This document shows, in pieces, positions 16,677 through 23,943 of a stretch of DNA of 64,000 nt. A program made the position numbers and the translations under genes. The DNA lies in the NCBI RefSeq assembly GCF_900290275.1, contig NZ_LT985324.1:495609-559608 (forward strand). Reading direction: 5' to 3'. Numbering within the stretch: the first letter of the stretch is position 1; the number at the start of each line of letters is the position of its first letter. Below the pieces are notes generated by a model that saw only the letters and a program-made list of their open reading frames with translations, did no database searches and was not told the origin of the DNA. This DNA is from Prevotella merdae (GTDB taxonomy: Bacteria; Bacteroidota; Bacteroidia; Bacteroidales; Bacteroidaceae).

Positions 16677-17003
16677 ATGGAACATACAGATTTTTACATG
16701 ATGTACAAGGCAATAAGAGACAAGGAAGTTGTTGAGCTTAAAAATGCCTTGCAGAAATTTCCTAATCATCAATATGATTGGGATGAAAACGACGAACCAC
16801 GTCCACGAATTGTGGCGAGTCCGAAACATAGTGATTATACAAGTGATTATGAGGTGTGTAGAATTACAGAAAATCTTGGCTATGATTGTGGCATTTTTAT
16901 TAAAGATTTGGAAAGCGGAGAAGTTGTAGAAACAGGCTATGCTTTTCTTGAATTTGGCTCAATAGACAGCCTTCTTGATGAATTGCCAGAGATTACAGAG
17001 TAA
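16677..17003 (+). CDS. Unknown acidic protein, 108 residues
   Basis: Not recognised. Cytoplasmic, rich in Asp and Glu, starts MEHTDFYMMYKAIRDKE and ends SLLDELPEITE. It lies 43 nt after the small membrane gene and directly before a bidirectional terminator, so it is the last gene of the second leader-L operon. Confidence 0.6.
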   Translation: MEHTDFYMMYKAIRDKEVVELKNALQKFPNHQYDWDENDEPRPRIVASPKHSDYTSDYEVCRITENLGYDCGIFIKDLESGEVVETGYAFLEFGSIDSLLDELPEITE

Positions 17004-17008
17004 TAAGG

Positions 17009-17063
17009 AAAAAGAAAGAAGCAGAATATATGGCAGTGTCCTTTATCCTACTTCTTTCTTTTT
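17009..17063. terminator. Bidirectional terminator between convergent operons
   Basis: AAAAAGAAAGAAG (17009-17021) pairs with CTTCTTTCTTTTT (17051-17063). It serves the plus operon and the minus partition operon. Confidence 0.7.
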
Positions 17064-17066
17064 ATT

Positions 17067-17342
17067 TTAATATTCCGAGAGGGCTTCTTCTCTTGGTACA
17101 TTTCTCGCAACAAAACAGAAAGAACATTTAGTCGTTTCTTTGGAACATTTATCACCAACTTTTTCTGCTGCAACACAAAACTCCAATAAGGTTATACTCT
17201 TGTTTGGATATTCAGCAACTAAAGCCTGTAGCTGCTCATAATACCAAAATGCCTTCTTTCCATTGTACACGACAACAAGATTGGCGTTACACTCTAAAGC
17301 TGCTCTGCAAACATCCTGTTTGAATATCTCCATTCCATCCAT
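17067..17342 (-). CDS. Unknown protein at the end of the partition operon
   Basis: 91 residues from ATG 17342, 9 nt after the stop of the RHH gene; an alternative start at 17381 would overlap that gene. The core LVVVYNGKKAFWYYEQLQALV suggests a small alpha/beta fold. It has five cysteines, four of them in the last 30 residues (C-x10-C-x6-C-x2-C). No family recognised. Confidence 0.6.
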   Translation of the reverse strand: MDGMEIFKQDVCRAALECNANLVVVYNGKKAFWYYEQLQALVAEYPNKSITLLEFCVAAEKVGDKCSKETTKCSFCFVARNVPREEALSEY

Positions 17343-17352
17343 AATGCCGTTT

Positions 17353-17715
17353 TTAGAGATTGAATACTTTTCCCACATCACCTTTCTTTGGCTTCTTTAC
17401 CTGTATTGTTCCGTGAAGTTCCTCGTACTTCTTTATGACAATATCCAAACCAAGGTCAATGATAGAATTGATTGTAAGTCCTTCCGTTTTTGCAATAGCA
17501 CGTATCTTGTTCAAGCTATCAGCATTAACTGTTGCGCAGATATGTTGCTTGACTGGCTTATTTCTGTTGCCTTTGCTTTTTTGTGATTGCTTTGGAGGCT
17601 CAGAAGTATGGCTTTCCTCATTGGCTTGCTCATGTTCGATGGATATATTCTCTTCATTTCCTGAAAGACCAGAGATGAGTTTATCCATGGCATCCATATT
17701 TATTCCCTTTCCCAT
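17353..17715 (-). CDS. Ribbon-helix-helix partition/centromere-binding protein candidate
   Basis: 120 residues. A low-complexity Ser/Glu/Lys N-terminal half is followed by a C-terminal ribbon-helix-helix unit (HICATVNADSLNKIRAIAKT, then EGLTINSIIDLGLDIVIKKYEE, about 58-98). Proteins of this kind act as centromere binders and repressors for ParA partners. It sits in the parA operon, and an array of 8-bp repeats lies at the operon promoter, which is the kind of DNA these dimers bind. The function is an inference from fold and context. Confidence 0.7.
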   Translation of the reverse strand: MGKGINMDAMDKLISGLSGNEENISIEHEQANEESHTSEPPKQSQKSKGNRNKPVKQHICATVNADSLNKIRAIAKTEGLTINSIIDLGLDIVIKKYEELHGTIQVKKPKKGDVGKVFNL

Positions 17716-17722
17716 TTTTTTG

Positions 17723-17872
17723 TTACTGATTTGTATTGTTGTCGCTTATTGCTGAATTTACAAGCCCTTCAACTTCTTCTACATTCCAGTAGCCATCATT
17801 GTCGATGTCGGTGTATTCGCTCTTGAAGTCGGCAAGTAATTCACTTAGCGTATTTAATTGTTCTTGTGTCAT
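17723..17872 (-). CDS. 49-residue protein with an EF-hand-like loop
   Basis: Starts MTQEQLNTLSELLADFKSE and contains DIDNDGYWNVEE, which matches the EF-hand/dockerin calcium loop D-x-D-x-D-G-x5-E. Stop lies 7 nt before the RHH start; start lies 23 nt after the parA stop. Tight spacing on both sides argues that it is translated. Too short to assign. Confidence 0.55.
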   Translation of the reverse strand: MTQEQLNTLSELLADFKSEYTDIDNDGYWNVEEVEGLVNSAISDNNTNQ

Positions 17873-17895
17873 AACTTAACATTTTAAGGAGAGAA

Positions 17896-18654
17896 CTATT
17901 TCATTCTCTCCAAAATCTCGTCTGTAAATGCCTGATAGTCGATAGCTCCATTGCTCTTTGGGTCATACTCAACTATGTTGGTAGCTTCCAATGGTGCTTG
18001 GGCGATAGTCACGTTCTTGCGAATTTTGGTCGTGAATATTTTTTCTCCCAAATTATTGCGAAGACGCTCCTCGATACCCTTGCTAAGATTGGTTGATTCC
18101 CATCGTGTGATGAGAATACCCAATATCTCTATTTTAGGGTTCAGATACTTCTTCAACTGACCTATAAAGTCTGAAATCATCTTCAATCCGTTGAATGGTA
18201 GTATTTCTGCAACCAATGGGATAATCACATAATCAGATGCCGTAATGGCATTGAATGTCATAAGACCAAGGGAAGGTGGACAATCCATAATGATATAATC
18301 GTACTTGTCCTTGTAATCTTCTAAAAGATTGGCAAGGATTCTTTCTCTGGCTATTTTTGAAGCCATTTCAAAATCTGCCTGAGCAAGTTCAAGGGATGCA
18401 GGAACTAAATCCAACTCTGTCTTCTCATTAACTCTATATATAGGAAGTGCAGTGGATTTTTTCATTGCATCATATATTGATGCAGAAACCTCTCCCTTAA
18501 TGAGTGAACTTGTCAAGTTTGCCTGTGCATCGAGGTCGATGACAAGAACCTTGTAACCCTTAGTGGCAAGAATTGAACCCACACTTGCCGTTGTGGTTGT
18601 TTTACCGACACCACCCTTGTGGTTAGCGATAGAAATAATCTTTGCTTGTTTCAT
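17896..18654 (-). CDS. parA: ParA family partition ATPase
   Basis: Cytoplasmic Walker-type ATPase that distributes plasmid or element copies, 252 residues. The deviant Walker A KGGVGKTT is at residues 13-20. Walker A' VLVIDLDAQANLT is near 35-47. Walker B IIMDCPPSLGLMT is near 120. It lacks an N-terminal DNA-binding extension, like the short type Ib ParA proteins, which work with small RHH partners. First gene of a four-gene minus operon. Its promoter overlaps an 8-bp repeat array (18669-18724). Confidence 0.92.
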   Translation of the reverse strand: MKQAKIISIANHKGGVGKTTTTASVGSILATKGYKVLVIDLDAQANLTSSLIKGEVSASIYDAMKKSTALPIYRVNEKTELDLVPASLELAQADFEMASKIARERILANLLEDYKDKYDYIIMDCPPSLGLMTFNAITASDYVIIPLVAEILPFNGLKMISDFIGQLKKYLNPKIEILGILITRWESTNLSKGIEERLRNNLGEKIFTTKIRKNVTIAQAPLEATNIVEYDPKSNGAIDYQAFTDEILERMK

Positions 18655-18668
18655 ATTACCTTATTTAT

Positions 18669-18724
18669 ATATTGTTATATTGTTATATTGCCGTATTGAC
18701 ATATTGCTATATTGTCGTATTTCC
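18669..18724. repeat. 8-bp tandem repeat array A, candidate centromere/operator
   Basis: Seven exact 8-bp units: ATATTGTT, ATATTGTT, ATATTGCC, GTATTGAC, ATATTGCT, ATATTGTC, GTATTTCC. It begins 14 bp before the parA start codon and ends just past the parA -7 box, so a protein bound here would also control the operon. Confidence 0.75.
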
Positions 18725-18737
18725 TTAAATACGACTG

Positions 18738-18745
18738 CAAAGATA
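18738..18745 (-). promoter_or_regulatory. -7 box of the parA operon
   Basis: TATCTTTG on the minus strand; transcription would begin at the edge of the 8-bp array. Confidence 0.65.
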
Positions 18746-18784
18746 TAAATATTTTCTTAAATAGAGAAATATTTCTATAAAAAC

Positions 18785-18815
18785 TTGCGTATTTCATTAA
18801 TTTTTTGTATCTTTG
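18785..18815 (+). promoter_or_regulatory. Promoter of the secreted cargo gene
   Basis: TTG 18785-18787, 20-nt spacer, TATCTTTG 18808-18815, about 35 nt before the start codon. Confidence 0.75.
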
Positions 18816-18850
18816 CAGTGTAATTAATTAATAAAACCTTATATTAAGGT

Positions 18851-19396
18851 ATGAAACATTTGATATTGACATCAGCATTGTTCTTGACTGCAACATTAGG
18901 ATTTGCTCAGAACATTACAGAACCAGAGTATAAAGGACAGGTAGCTGTCATTAACGCAGACAGCACCACAACGCTTCTCCAGAAGGAAACAGGAGAACAC
19001 AAGGCAAAGTCTTCGGCTTTCGCCCTGGTTCCAATTCCAGGAGCTTCCCTTCTTGACAGAACTAAAGCTTACCTCACAGTGAAGGGAGCGGAAAGCCCTA
19101 ACAAGATTTCCTCCAAGAAGTTCTCCCTCATCATCCGTGTGAAGGACAACAGCGAGGAGCCAAAGAACGCCTTCGGCATCTTCAAGTTCGAAACCAAGAA
19201 GAAGGAACGCAGATTCAAGATGGCAGACATCGGCTTCGGCAGCGCATCGGCTACCACCAATTTCACCACCGTGGATTACGAGGCGAAGAAGTATGGATTT
19301 TCATCTTACCTCGTCACTCTCCATGACCTGCCAGCAGGAGAATATGGAGTGGTGGCTAACGGTTTTGACAGTATCGCCACATTCTCAGTGAAGTAG
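18851..19396 (+). CDS. Secreted protein of unknown function
   Basis: 181 residues with a clear signal peptide (MKHLILTSALFLTATLGFAQ). The mature part looks like an all-beta domain with many Lys/Thr/Ser and ends YGVVANGFDSIATFSVK. Not recognised. Codon use in the middle is more G+C rich than in its neighbours in the element (runs such as aacgccttcggcatcttcaag), so it may have a different source. It is divergent from parA. Confidence 0.75.
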   Translation: MKHLILTSALFLTATLGFAQNITEPEYKGQVAVINADSTTTLLQKETGEHKAKSSAFALVPIPGASLLDRTKAYLTVKGAESPNKISSKKFSLIIRVKDNSEEPKNAFGIFKFETKKKERRFKMADIGFGSASATTNFTTVDYEAKKYGFSSYLVTLHDLPAGEYGVVANGFDSIATFSVK

Positions 19397-19431
19397 AAAT
19401 CATTTTGTAGAACCAGTTAAAGTTTACAGAT

Positions 19432-19587
19432 ATGGGAACAGTATTTTTATGGTTATTCATGGCATGGCTCTTCAAGGGCTTCGGTAAGGCAATGACACAT
19501 TCAGGCGGCAAGAAACGCAAGGAAAGCTGGGATGGACTCAGCTACGAACAGAAGGCATGGCTGCATGACAAACATAATGGGCGATAA
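19432..19587 (+). CDS. Small membrane-anchored protein, 51 residues
   Basis: One N-terminal hydrophobic helix (VFLWLFMAWLF), then a basic tail (SGGKKRKESWDGLSYEQKAWLHDKHNGR). It is 35 nt after the secreted protein gene and probably co-transcribed. Not recognised. Confidence 0.5.
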   Translation: MGTVFLWLFMAWLFKGFGKAMTHSGGKKRKESWDGLSYEQKAWLHDKHNGR

Positions 19588-19884
19588 GCCATTGTGTAAC
19601 TGCGTCAAGGATAAATAGTGAAATTGACATATTGAAAGAAACATCAATCATTAAGCATTTCAGTAGTGCTATTATCCCTCTGTGCGTGAGTATCGAGGGG
19701 TTCTTTTCGGGGTGTTCAAAAGGCTGCTTGGTGATATAATTAAGTGGTTGGTTGAAATGGGGTTCGATACCCTGCACTCCACACAACTATAATCAAATTA
19801 AGAAGTTTTAAAGGTGGATTGTCATAAGTTCATCCAAGGAGGGCGGTTGTTGTTCGTGAGAATGATGACCGTTTTTCTTTTGTA
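19588..19884. other. Gene-free stretch with two terminator-like hairpins
   Basis: A short stem CCCTC/GAGGG lies at 19676-19699 followed by GTTCTTTT. A stronger one lies at 19845-19872 followed by five T and ends transcription between the convergent operons. A T-arm-like GGGGTTCGATACCCT near 19756-19771 does not belong to a complete tRNA. Confidence 0.5.
19845..19877 (+). terminator. Terminator facing the long minus operon
   Basis: CGGTTGTTGTTC pairs with GAATGATGACCG (several G-T pairs), loop GTGA, then five T. Confidence 0.7.
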
Positions 19885-20430
19885 TTAATCCACCTCGAAG
19901 CAGAGCTTCTTCTTGATGTTGTAGATTTCTTCATCTGTAAATTTTCCACATAGTCGCTCCAGTAGGGGCACAAGTGTTTGGGAACGAGGAATATACTCTG
20001 TATATATCTCTACTGCTATATCACACTTAGCTAAATAGTAAGACATAAGCCCTAAAACATCCTTTTCTGTTGTACCAATGGGATTGAACAAAGGAAAGGC
20101 AACCGATGTGATTCCTTTCTCCTGATATGTGGCAAGAAATTTAGCCAAGCCTAACTCCATATATCTATATATTTCTTCGCCATGTTGCAGAACAGGAAAT
20201 ATTAATATCTTGCGCTTCGATGGGGAATTGTATATCCAGAGTTTGCCGGGGGCAAGAAGACCTTGTTCACATATCCATTTGTAACGCTCAAACATATAAG
20301 GATAGCGTCTTCTGAATATTGACGCTATCCCTTCATCCATCGTTCCTTCACAATTGACAGGAACCACAATAGTTTGGCATGTACTAAACTGAATATCTCC
20401 AGTCTCGTAAAAGATATTTGTATCAGTCAT
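19885..20430 (-). CDS. Macrodomain protein, DarG/TARG-like
   Basis: 181 residues, a single macrodomain. The binding-loop region IVVPVNCEGTMDEGIASIFRRRYP (about 21-44) matches DarG-type macrodomains, which remove ADP-ribose from DNA. Here the usual G-K-G or G-x-G is replaced by M-D-E-G. No DarT-like transferase lies beside it. It is the last gene of the long minus operon. It could reverse or block host or phage ADP-ribosylation, or process ADP-ribose; this is inference. Confidence 0.75.
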   Translation of the reverse strand: MTDTNIFYETGDIQFSTCQTIVVPVNCEGTMDEGIASIFRRRYPYMFERYKWICEQGLLAPGKLWIYNSPSKRKILIFPVLQHGEEIYRYMELGLAKFLATYQEKGITSVAFPLFNPIGTTEKDVLGLMSYYLAKCDIAVEIYTEYIPRSQTLVPLLERLCGKFTDEEIYNIKKKLCFEVD

Positions 20431-20644
20431 TCCAAGGGTCTTTATCGTAATAAGGAAAATTATTATAAGACCAACGTTCTAAGCAAAAGACGAGAACGAA
20501 TGAAAATACATATAAAGCACACCATTTCAAACTAAAAACAGGTATAAAGATGAAAGCATAAATTGCAAAACAAATCATGCCTATCATGGTAACCTTTGCT
20601 AAAATGTTTAATGCCTGCACTATTAAAATTACATAATCTCTCAT
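20423..20644 (-). CDS. Small membrane protein, 73 residues
   Basis: Two long hydrophobic stretches (ILIVQALNILAKVTMIGMIC..., then LKWCALYVFSFVLVFCLERW) and an acidic tail FPYYDKDPWND. Overlaps the macrodomain gene by 8 nt, so translation is probably coupled. Not recognised. Confidence 0.6.
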   Translation of the reverse strand: MRDYVILIVQALNILAKVTMIGMICFAIYAFIFIPVFSLKWCALYVFSFVLVFCLERWSYNNFPYYDKDPWND

Positions 20645-20646
20645 AT

Positions 20647-20982
20647 TTACTTGAATTTAATGATAAAATATTCTTTGTTTAAAAACTCTTTCGGGCAAAG
20701 TCCTTTCTTGGGCTTGCCAATTGTTATATCCACAATCTTCTTCTCAACGGACGGCTCATTACCTTTCGGATAGCCTTTTACGAAGAGAACGTGGGTATAA
20801 GGACGATACAGCACCTCTCCATAATGTGTTTCTGCTGCCACATCATAGGGAACTTCGCAGTTGGTGGTTAAACGCTTTATCCAATGCGGCTTAATTTCCC
20901 GGTATTCTTCCATCTTCTCAGCGGATACAATCATCGAATACCAAGGTTCTGCAAGATGCAAAGTCAAAACTTCCTTTTCCAT
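20647..20982 (-). CDS. ASCH-domain protein
   Basis: 111 residues. The opening TLHLAEPWYSMIVSAEKMEEYREIKPHW is typical of phage and mobile-element ASCH proteins (L-x-x-x-x-P-W...G-x-K-x-x-E-Y-R). ASCH domains share the PUA-like fold and bind or act on RNA or modified nucleosides. The specific activity is unknown. It begins on the last base of the next gene upstream, within the long operon. Confidence 0.72.
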   Translation of the reverse strand: MEKEVLTLHLAEPWYSMIVSAEKMEEYREIKPHWIKRLTTNCEVPYDVAAETHYGEVLYRPYTHVLFVKGYPKGNEPSVEKKIVDITIGKPKKGLCPKEFLNKEYFIIKFK

Positions 20983-21236
20983 TACTTGATAAAATTAAAT
21001 ACTACATTACATCTATCAAGAAGATCTTTTTTGTTCTTGTAGTAGATGCCGTTGCAAACATATCTAACAACTTGACTACGCCACACCTTCTTGCCGTTCC
21101 TAACCTTGTATTTTATAATCATTGTTAGCTTTGGAATGCAGTTAGTCGTGTCACTGAATGAAACTTCAAACTGATCAGTTTCCAGACTGTAGGATGTTCC
21201 CCACCATCTTGTTTTGTCTAAATCCTCTTGTGTCAT
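20982..21236 (-). CDS. Unknown protein, 84 residues
   Basis: Not recognised. Predicted beta-rich and cytoplasmic, starts MTQEDLDKTRWWGTSYSLE. One-base overlap with the ASCH gene. Its start is 10 nt from the 21247 stop. Confidence 0.6.
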   Translation of the reverse strand: MTQEDLDKTRWWGTSYSLETDQFEVSFSDTTNCIPKLTMIIKYKVRNGKKVWRSQVVRYVCNGIYYKNKKDLLDRCNVVFNFIK

Positions 21237-21246
21237 AATTTATCTT

Positions 21247-21507
21247 TTAAAAAGGCAACTGTTCCGTGTTCTTCCAATGAGGTATAGAACATGGAAACAA
21301 TTTGCGTTTAATTCTTCCTATCTTTTGAAGATAATGATTACGTCTTTTGTATTTCCACATTGCATTCGTAAATTCACAAAAGTTATTGTCACATCTAAAA
21401 CATACACTCTTTTGGTATTCATCCTCTGTGGCAAAATTACTTTCGTAGTAACACCAAGTACATGGATTGAAAGCCTGTGTAGGAATGAACGATTTACTAT
21501 ATCTCAT
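21247..21507 (-). CDS. Small Cys-rich, zinc-ribbon-like protein
   Basis: 86 residues. CTWC near residue 17 and CFRCDNNFC near 37 give paired CxxC motifs, suggesting one bound zinc. The C-terminal half is very basic (KYKRRNHYLQKIGRIKRK), compatible with nucleic-acid binding. Overlaps the preceding gene by 11 nt. Confidence 0.6.
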   Translation of the reverse strand: MRYSKSFIPTQAFNPCTWCYYESNFATEDEYQKSVCFRCDNNFCEFTNAMWKYKRRNHYLQKIGRIKRKLFPCSIPHWKNTEQLPF

Positions 21508-21823
21508 GCTTAAATCTCTTTAAAGTTAGTTCACTCCAGGCTTCAAGTCCTTGCTCTTGATATACTATATCTTCTTCAAGGCTATTCAAAAAAGCTTCCA
21601 AGCTACCATGAAATCCATGGTAGCGGAACTTTGAAAAGCACACCTGGCACTCACATACCTTCATAAGACCTTTTGGTGTGTCACACCAACCGATAACTTT
21701 AGATTTTCCCTCCATAAAAGAGCCATCATCGCCATTTGGACATTGAAGTCCTACACTATATGGAATAGACTCCCAATTACTAATCTTCATTGCAAGGAGT
21801 CTTTTTCTTATTGATCCATTCAT
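21497..21823 (-). CDS. Unknown Cys-containing protein, 108 residues
   Basis: Not recognised. Cysteines in LQCPNGDDG and MKVCECQVCFSKFRYHG could form a zinc site. Overlaps the upstream gene by 4 nt (ATGA-type junction). Confidence 0.6.
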   Translation of the reverse strand: MNGSIRKRLLAMKISNWESIPYSVGLQCPNGDDGSFMEGKSKVIGWCDTPKGLMKVCECQVCFSKFRYHGFHGSLEAFLNSLEEDIVYQEQGLEAWSELTLKRFKHEI

Positions 21824-22101
21824 TTATCATCCAATTGTTTGGCAACGATTCTTACCAATTTGTTAAACATTTGTCCTTTAATTTCTGGATGTAATTTCTT
21901 CACCGCTTGTTTTGCCGTTGCCAGGTTATCCTGCTTGGCAACGGCTTTCAGATATTTCTTGCGAAAGGAAACTATTCCCTCAATAGCCTCGGATGCCTCT
22001 TTTACATAGTTTTCATCCGAGGCTCCTTCTATTGCTCCAGTGACCTGTTCTCTGCAAAACATGATTGCCTCATATTCCGCTTTAGTAACACTTACCATCA
22101 T
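21820..22101 (-). CDS. Unknown helical protein, 93 residues
   Basis: Not recognised. Charged and helical, with Lys/Glu-rich heptad-like stretches (YVKEASEAIEGIVSFRKKYLKAVAKQ). In the long operon, 3 nt after the 22105 gene. Confidence 0.6.
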   Translation of the reverse strand: MMVSVTKAEYEAIMFCREQVTGAIEGASDENYVKEASEAIEGIVSFRKKYLKAVAKQDNLATAKQAVKKLHPEIKGQMFNKLVRIVAKQLDDK

Positions 22102-22104
22102 AGT

Positions 22105-22308
22105 TCAGTCCTCCAATAAGTGTCCTTTGCGTTTTAGAAACGCCTTGACCTCATTCATAAATGTACATGAATCCTTTTCCAGTTCAAGAATCTTCTTCTT
22201 ACCAAAACCAGCTTCTCTACAAAGCTCCATAGCGGTTTGGTCATCCTTCATAAAGGTTATGACGTTCTGAATGACCGACCATTGCCCTTTTTCAAATTCT
22301 GTAATCAT
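22105..22308 (-). CDS. Unknown protein, 67 residues
   Basis: Not recognised. Helical, cytoplasmic, starts MITEFEKGQWSVIQNVITF. Spaced 3-4 nt from both neighbours in the operon. Confidence 0.55.
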   Translation of the reverse strand: MITEFEKGQWSVIQNVITFMKDDQTAMELCREAGFGKKKILELEKDSCTFMNEVKAFLKRKGHLLED

Positions 22309-22312
22309 ATCT

Positions 22313-22819
22313 TTAATGTTTACTTTCCAGTTTCATTCTTGTTTTATTTAATTCTCTTATTGCCGCTAAGTTCCAAGCTACCAAAACTAATGTAATAATC
22401 ATATAAGACAGTCCGATGGAAATCAGCAACGCTAAAATAAGACTTCTTATCAGCGTGAAGTGTATTGCAAGCCATAAAGTCACAAGTAAGAATCCGAATA
22501 TGACAAAAATAACTGTTTTGCATTTTTTGTCGTGTTCGAAATTATACAAGTTTATGCCTTCCACGGAAGCGTTATTCTTGGCTATGTCATAGACCTTCTT
22601 TGTTCTGTCAAACACTCTCTTGAAGTTCTCGTCTGACGCAATAATTTCCGCATTACAAGCAAGCAGCAATAGAACATAGACAACGAAAAGCAAGGTCGGC
22701 GTAATGCCCCTTCCTCCTTCATTTATTGACTCATCGCACCAAGCGAAAATTCCTACGATACCTATACCTGAAAGTATAGCGATGCCGTGCAGCAAACTGA
22801 TACCATTAATCTTTTTCAT
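22313..22819 (-). CDS. Four-helix membrane protein, unknown
   Basis: 168 residues with four hydrophobic helices in two pairs (near 8-28, 42-62, 100-122, 124-150) and a charged loop between the pairs. Arrangement resembles small two-by-two helix membrane proteins of mobile elements, but I recognise no family. Confidence 0.6.
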   Translation of the reverse strand: MKKINGISLLHGIAILSGIGIVGIFAWCDESINEGGRGITPTLLFVVYVLLLLACNAEIIASDENFKRVFDRTKKVYDIAKNNASVEGINLYNFEHDKKCKTVIFVIFGFLLVTLWLAIHFTLIRSLILALLISIGLSYMIITLVLVAWNLAAIRELNKTRMKLESKH

Positions 22820-22835
22820 TGATATATCTTTTTAT

Positions 22836-23198
22836 TTAGTCAAACAATTCGAGTTGTCGTATATCATATAAGTTGATGCCTTTTCTGATTTCAGACAACA
22901 TTTCTTTTTGGAACTTGCTTTTTTTCTTTTCTAAAGCAAGTCTCTCTAAACGTTTAAGAGAATTGTAAATTGCTTCCTTCTGGGAGTCATACAACTCACG
23001 ACTCTTTCTGTTGCAACCGCAGCTTGCACAGGAATCTCCCATATTGCAATCAAGCCCACATACCCATCCTTTAGGAGTTAATGCGGTAAAGACATCAAAA
23101 GACCATCCCATAGAAGGCTTTCCTTCACTAATCCATGAAACTGGAGTATTGGGATTGGTACAGATATTATTCTTGTTAAAAACAAACGTCTTATCCAT
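22836..23198 (-). CDS. Cys-rich small protein, 120 residues
   Basis: A central cluster CGLDCNMGDSCASCGC (about 48-63) holds six cysteines and may bind zinc or an iron-sulfur centre. A charged coiled-coil-like tail follows (QKEAIYNSLKRLERLALEKK). Third cysteine-cluster protein in this operon. Not recognised. Confidence 0.6.
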   Translation of the reverse strand: MDKTFVFNKNNICTNPNTPVSWISEGKPSMGWSFDVFTALTPKGWVCGLDCNMGDSCASCGCNRKSRELYDSQKEAIYNSLKRLERLALEKKKSKFQKEMLSEIRKGINLYDIRQLELFD

Positions 23199-23204
23199 AA
23201 TTTC

Positions 23205-23780
23205 CTATTTTAATTGTCCTTTACACATGGCTTCTGCATAGTGCAGGACATCACGCATAAAAGGAAGATTAATCTTATCTATTTCCCCATGTTCCAAGGC
23301 TGCCAATTGCTTCTGGAATATCTCATGATCATGTTCGAACGAATAAGCCAGGAAATATCTTAGCCACATTTGCACACTCTTAGGTCGAGGCAAGTTTAAT
23401 TCATTAAGAATCATTACAGATATTCTTATCTCGTTGAGCCAGTTGAAGTATATACTTGAACCGTTCTCATCAATGAAACCGAATAGCATGTGAGCCATGC
23501 TGTCAGTTCTGTCTATAGCAATTTGGAAACAATCGATATTGAACTTGTCTCTCAACTTGTCAGACAAGGCGAGAAGTTGCTCAATCGTAGTGGATGCCTT
23601 AATCAAAAAGGACATCTTTCTGATTATCTTCATTCTGGCAGTAGGGGTAAAATGCTTATGTTGTATAACCCTATCTGTAAGCTCCTTAAACTTCTCCTCG
23701 AAATCAGCTTTCTGCCAATACTCAGGAGTCTTTTCCAATCCATTTTTACAATGGATAATAGTGAAAACATTGTCTATCAT
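23205..23780 (-). CDS. Unknown protein, 191 residues
   Basis: Not recognised. Helical and cytoplasmic with no signal; central part IDRTDSMAHMLFGFIDENGSSIYFNW. In the long operon, 6 nt before the 22836 gene. Confidence 0.6.
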   Translation of the reverse strand: MIDNVFTIIHCKNGLEKTPEYWQKADFEEKFKELTDRVIQHKHFTPTARMKIIRKMSFLIKASTTIEQLLALSDKLRDKFNIDCFQIAIDRTDSMAHMLFGFIDENGSSIYFNWLNEIRISVMILNELNLPRPKSVQMWLRYFLAYSFEHDHEIFQKQLAALEHGEIDKINLPFMRDVLHYAEAMCKGQLK

Positions 23781-23822
23781 ATATATAACTTTTTAGTAGC
23801 CGCATAAATGCGGACGATTCAT

Positions 23823-23930
23823 TCATTTTTTCCAAAGGTCACCATCACGATACGTATGCTTTATCTCATATATAAAAGCTATTGCGATTGCAATGATGAC
23901 CACACCAAGTGCTATGCAAAGTATCTTCAT
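23823..23930 (-). CDS. Single-pass membrane peptide, 35 residues
   Basis: MKILCIALGVVIIAIAIAFIYEIKHTYRDGDLWKK: one membrane helix and a short polar tail. Start is 13 nt after the stop of the Toprim-like gene. An upstream in-frame extension overlaps that gene and is not used. Confidence 0.5.
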   Translation of the reverse strand: MKILCIALGVVIIAIAIAFIYEIKHTYRDGDLWKK

Positions 23931-23943
23931 GCTGTTATACCCT

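Noticed and set aside
19708..19785. tRNA-like 3' half (GGGGTTCGATACCC followed by CACTCCA) with a partly matching 5' GGGGTG
   Set aside because: The T-arm and part of the acceptor can pair, but no D-arm or anticodon arm with a seven-base loop can be formed. At most it is a relic.
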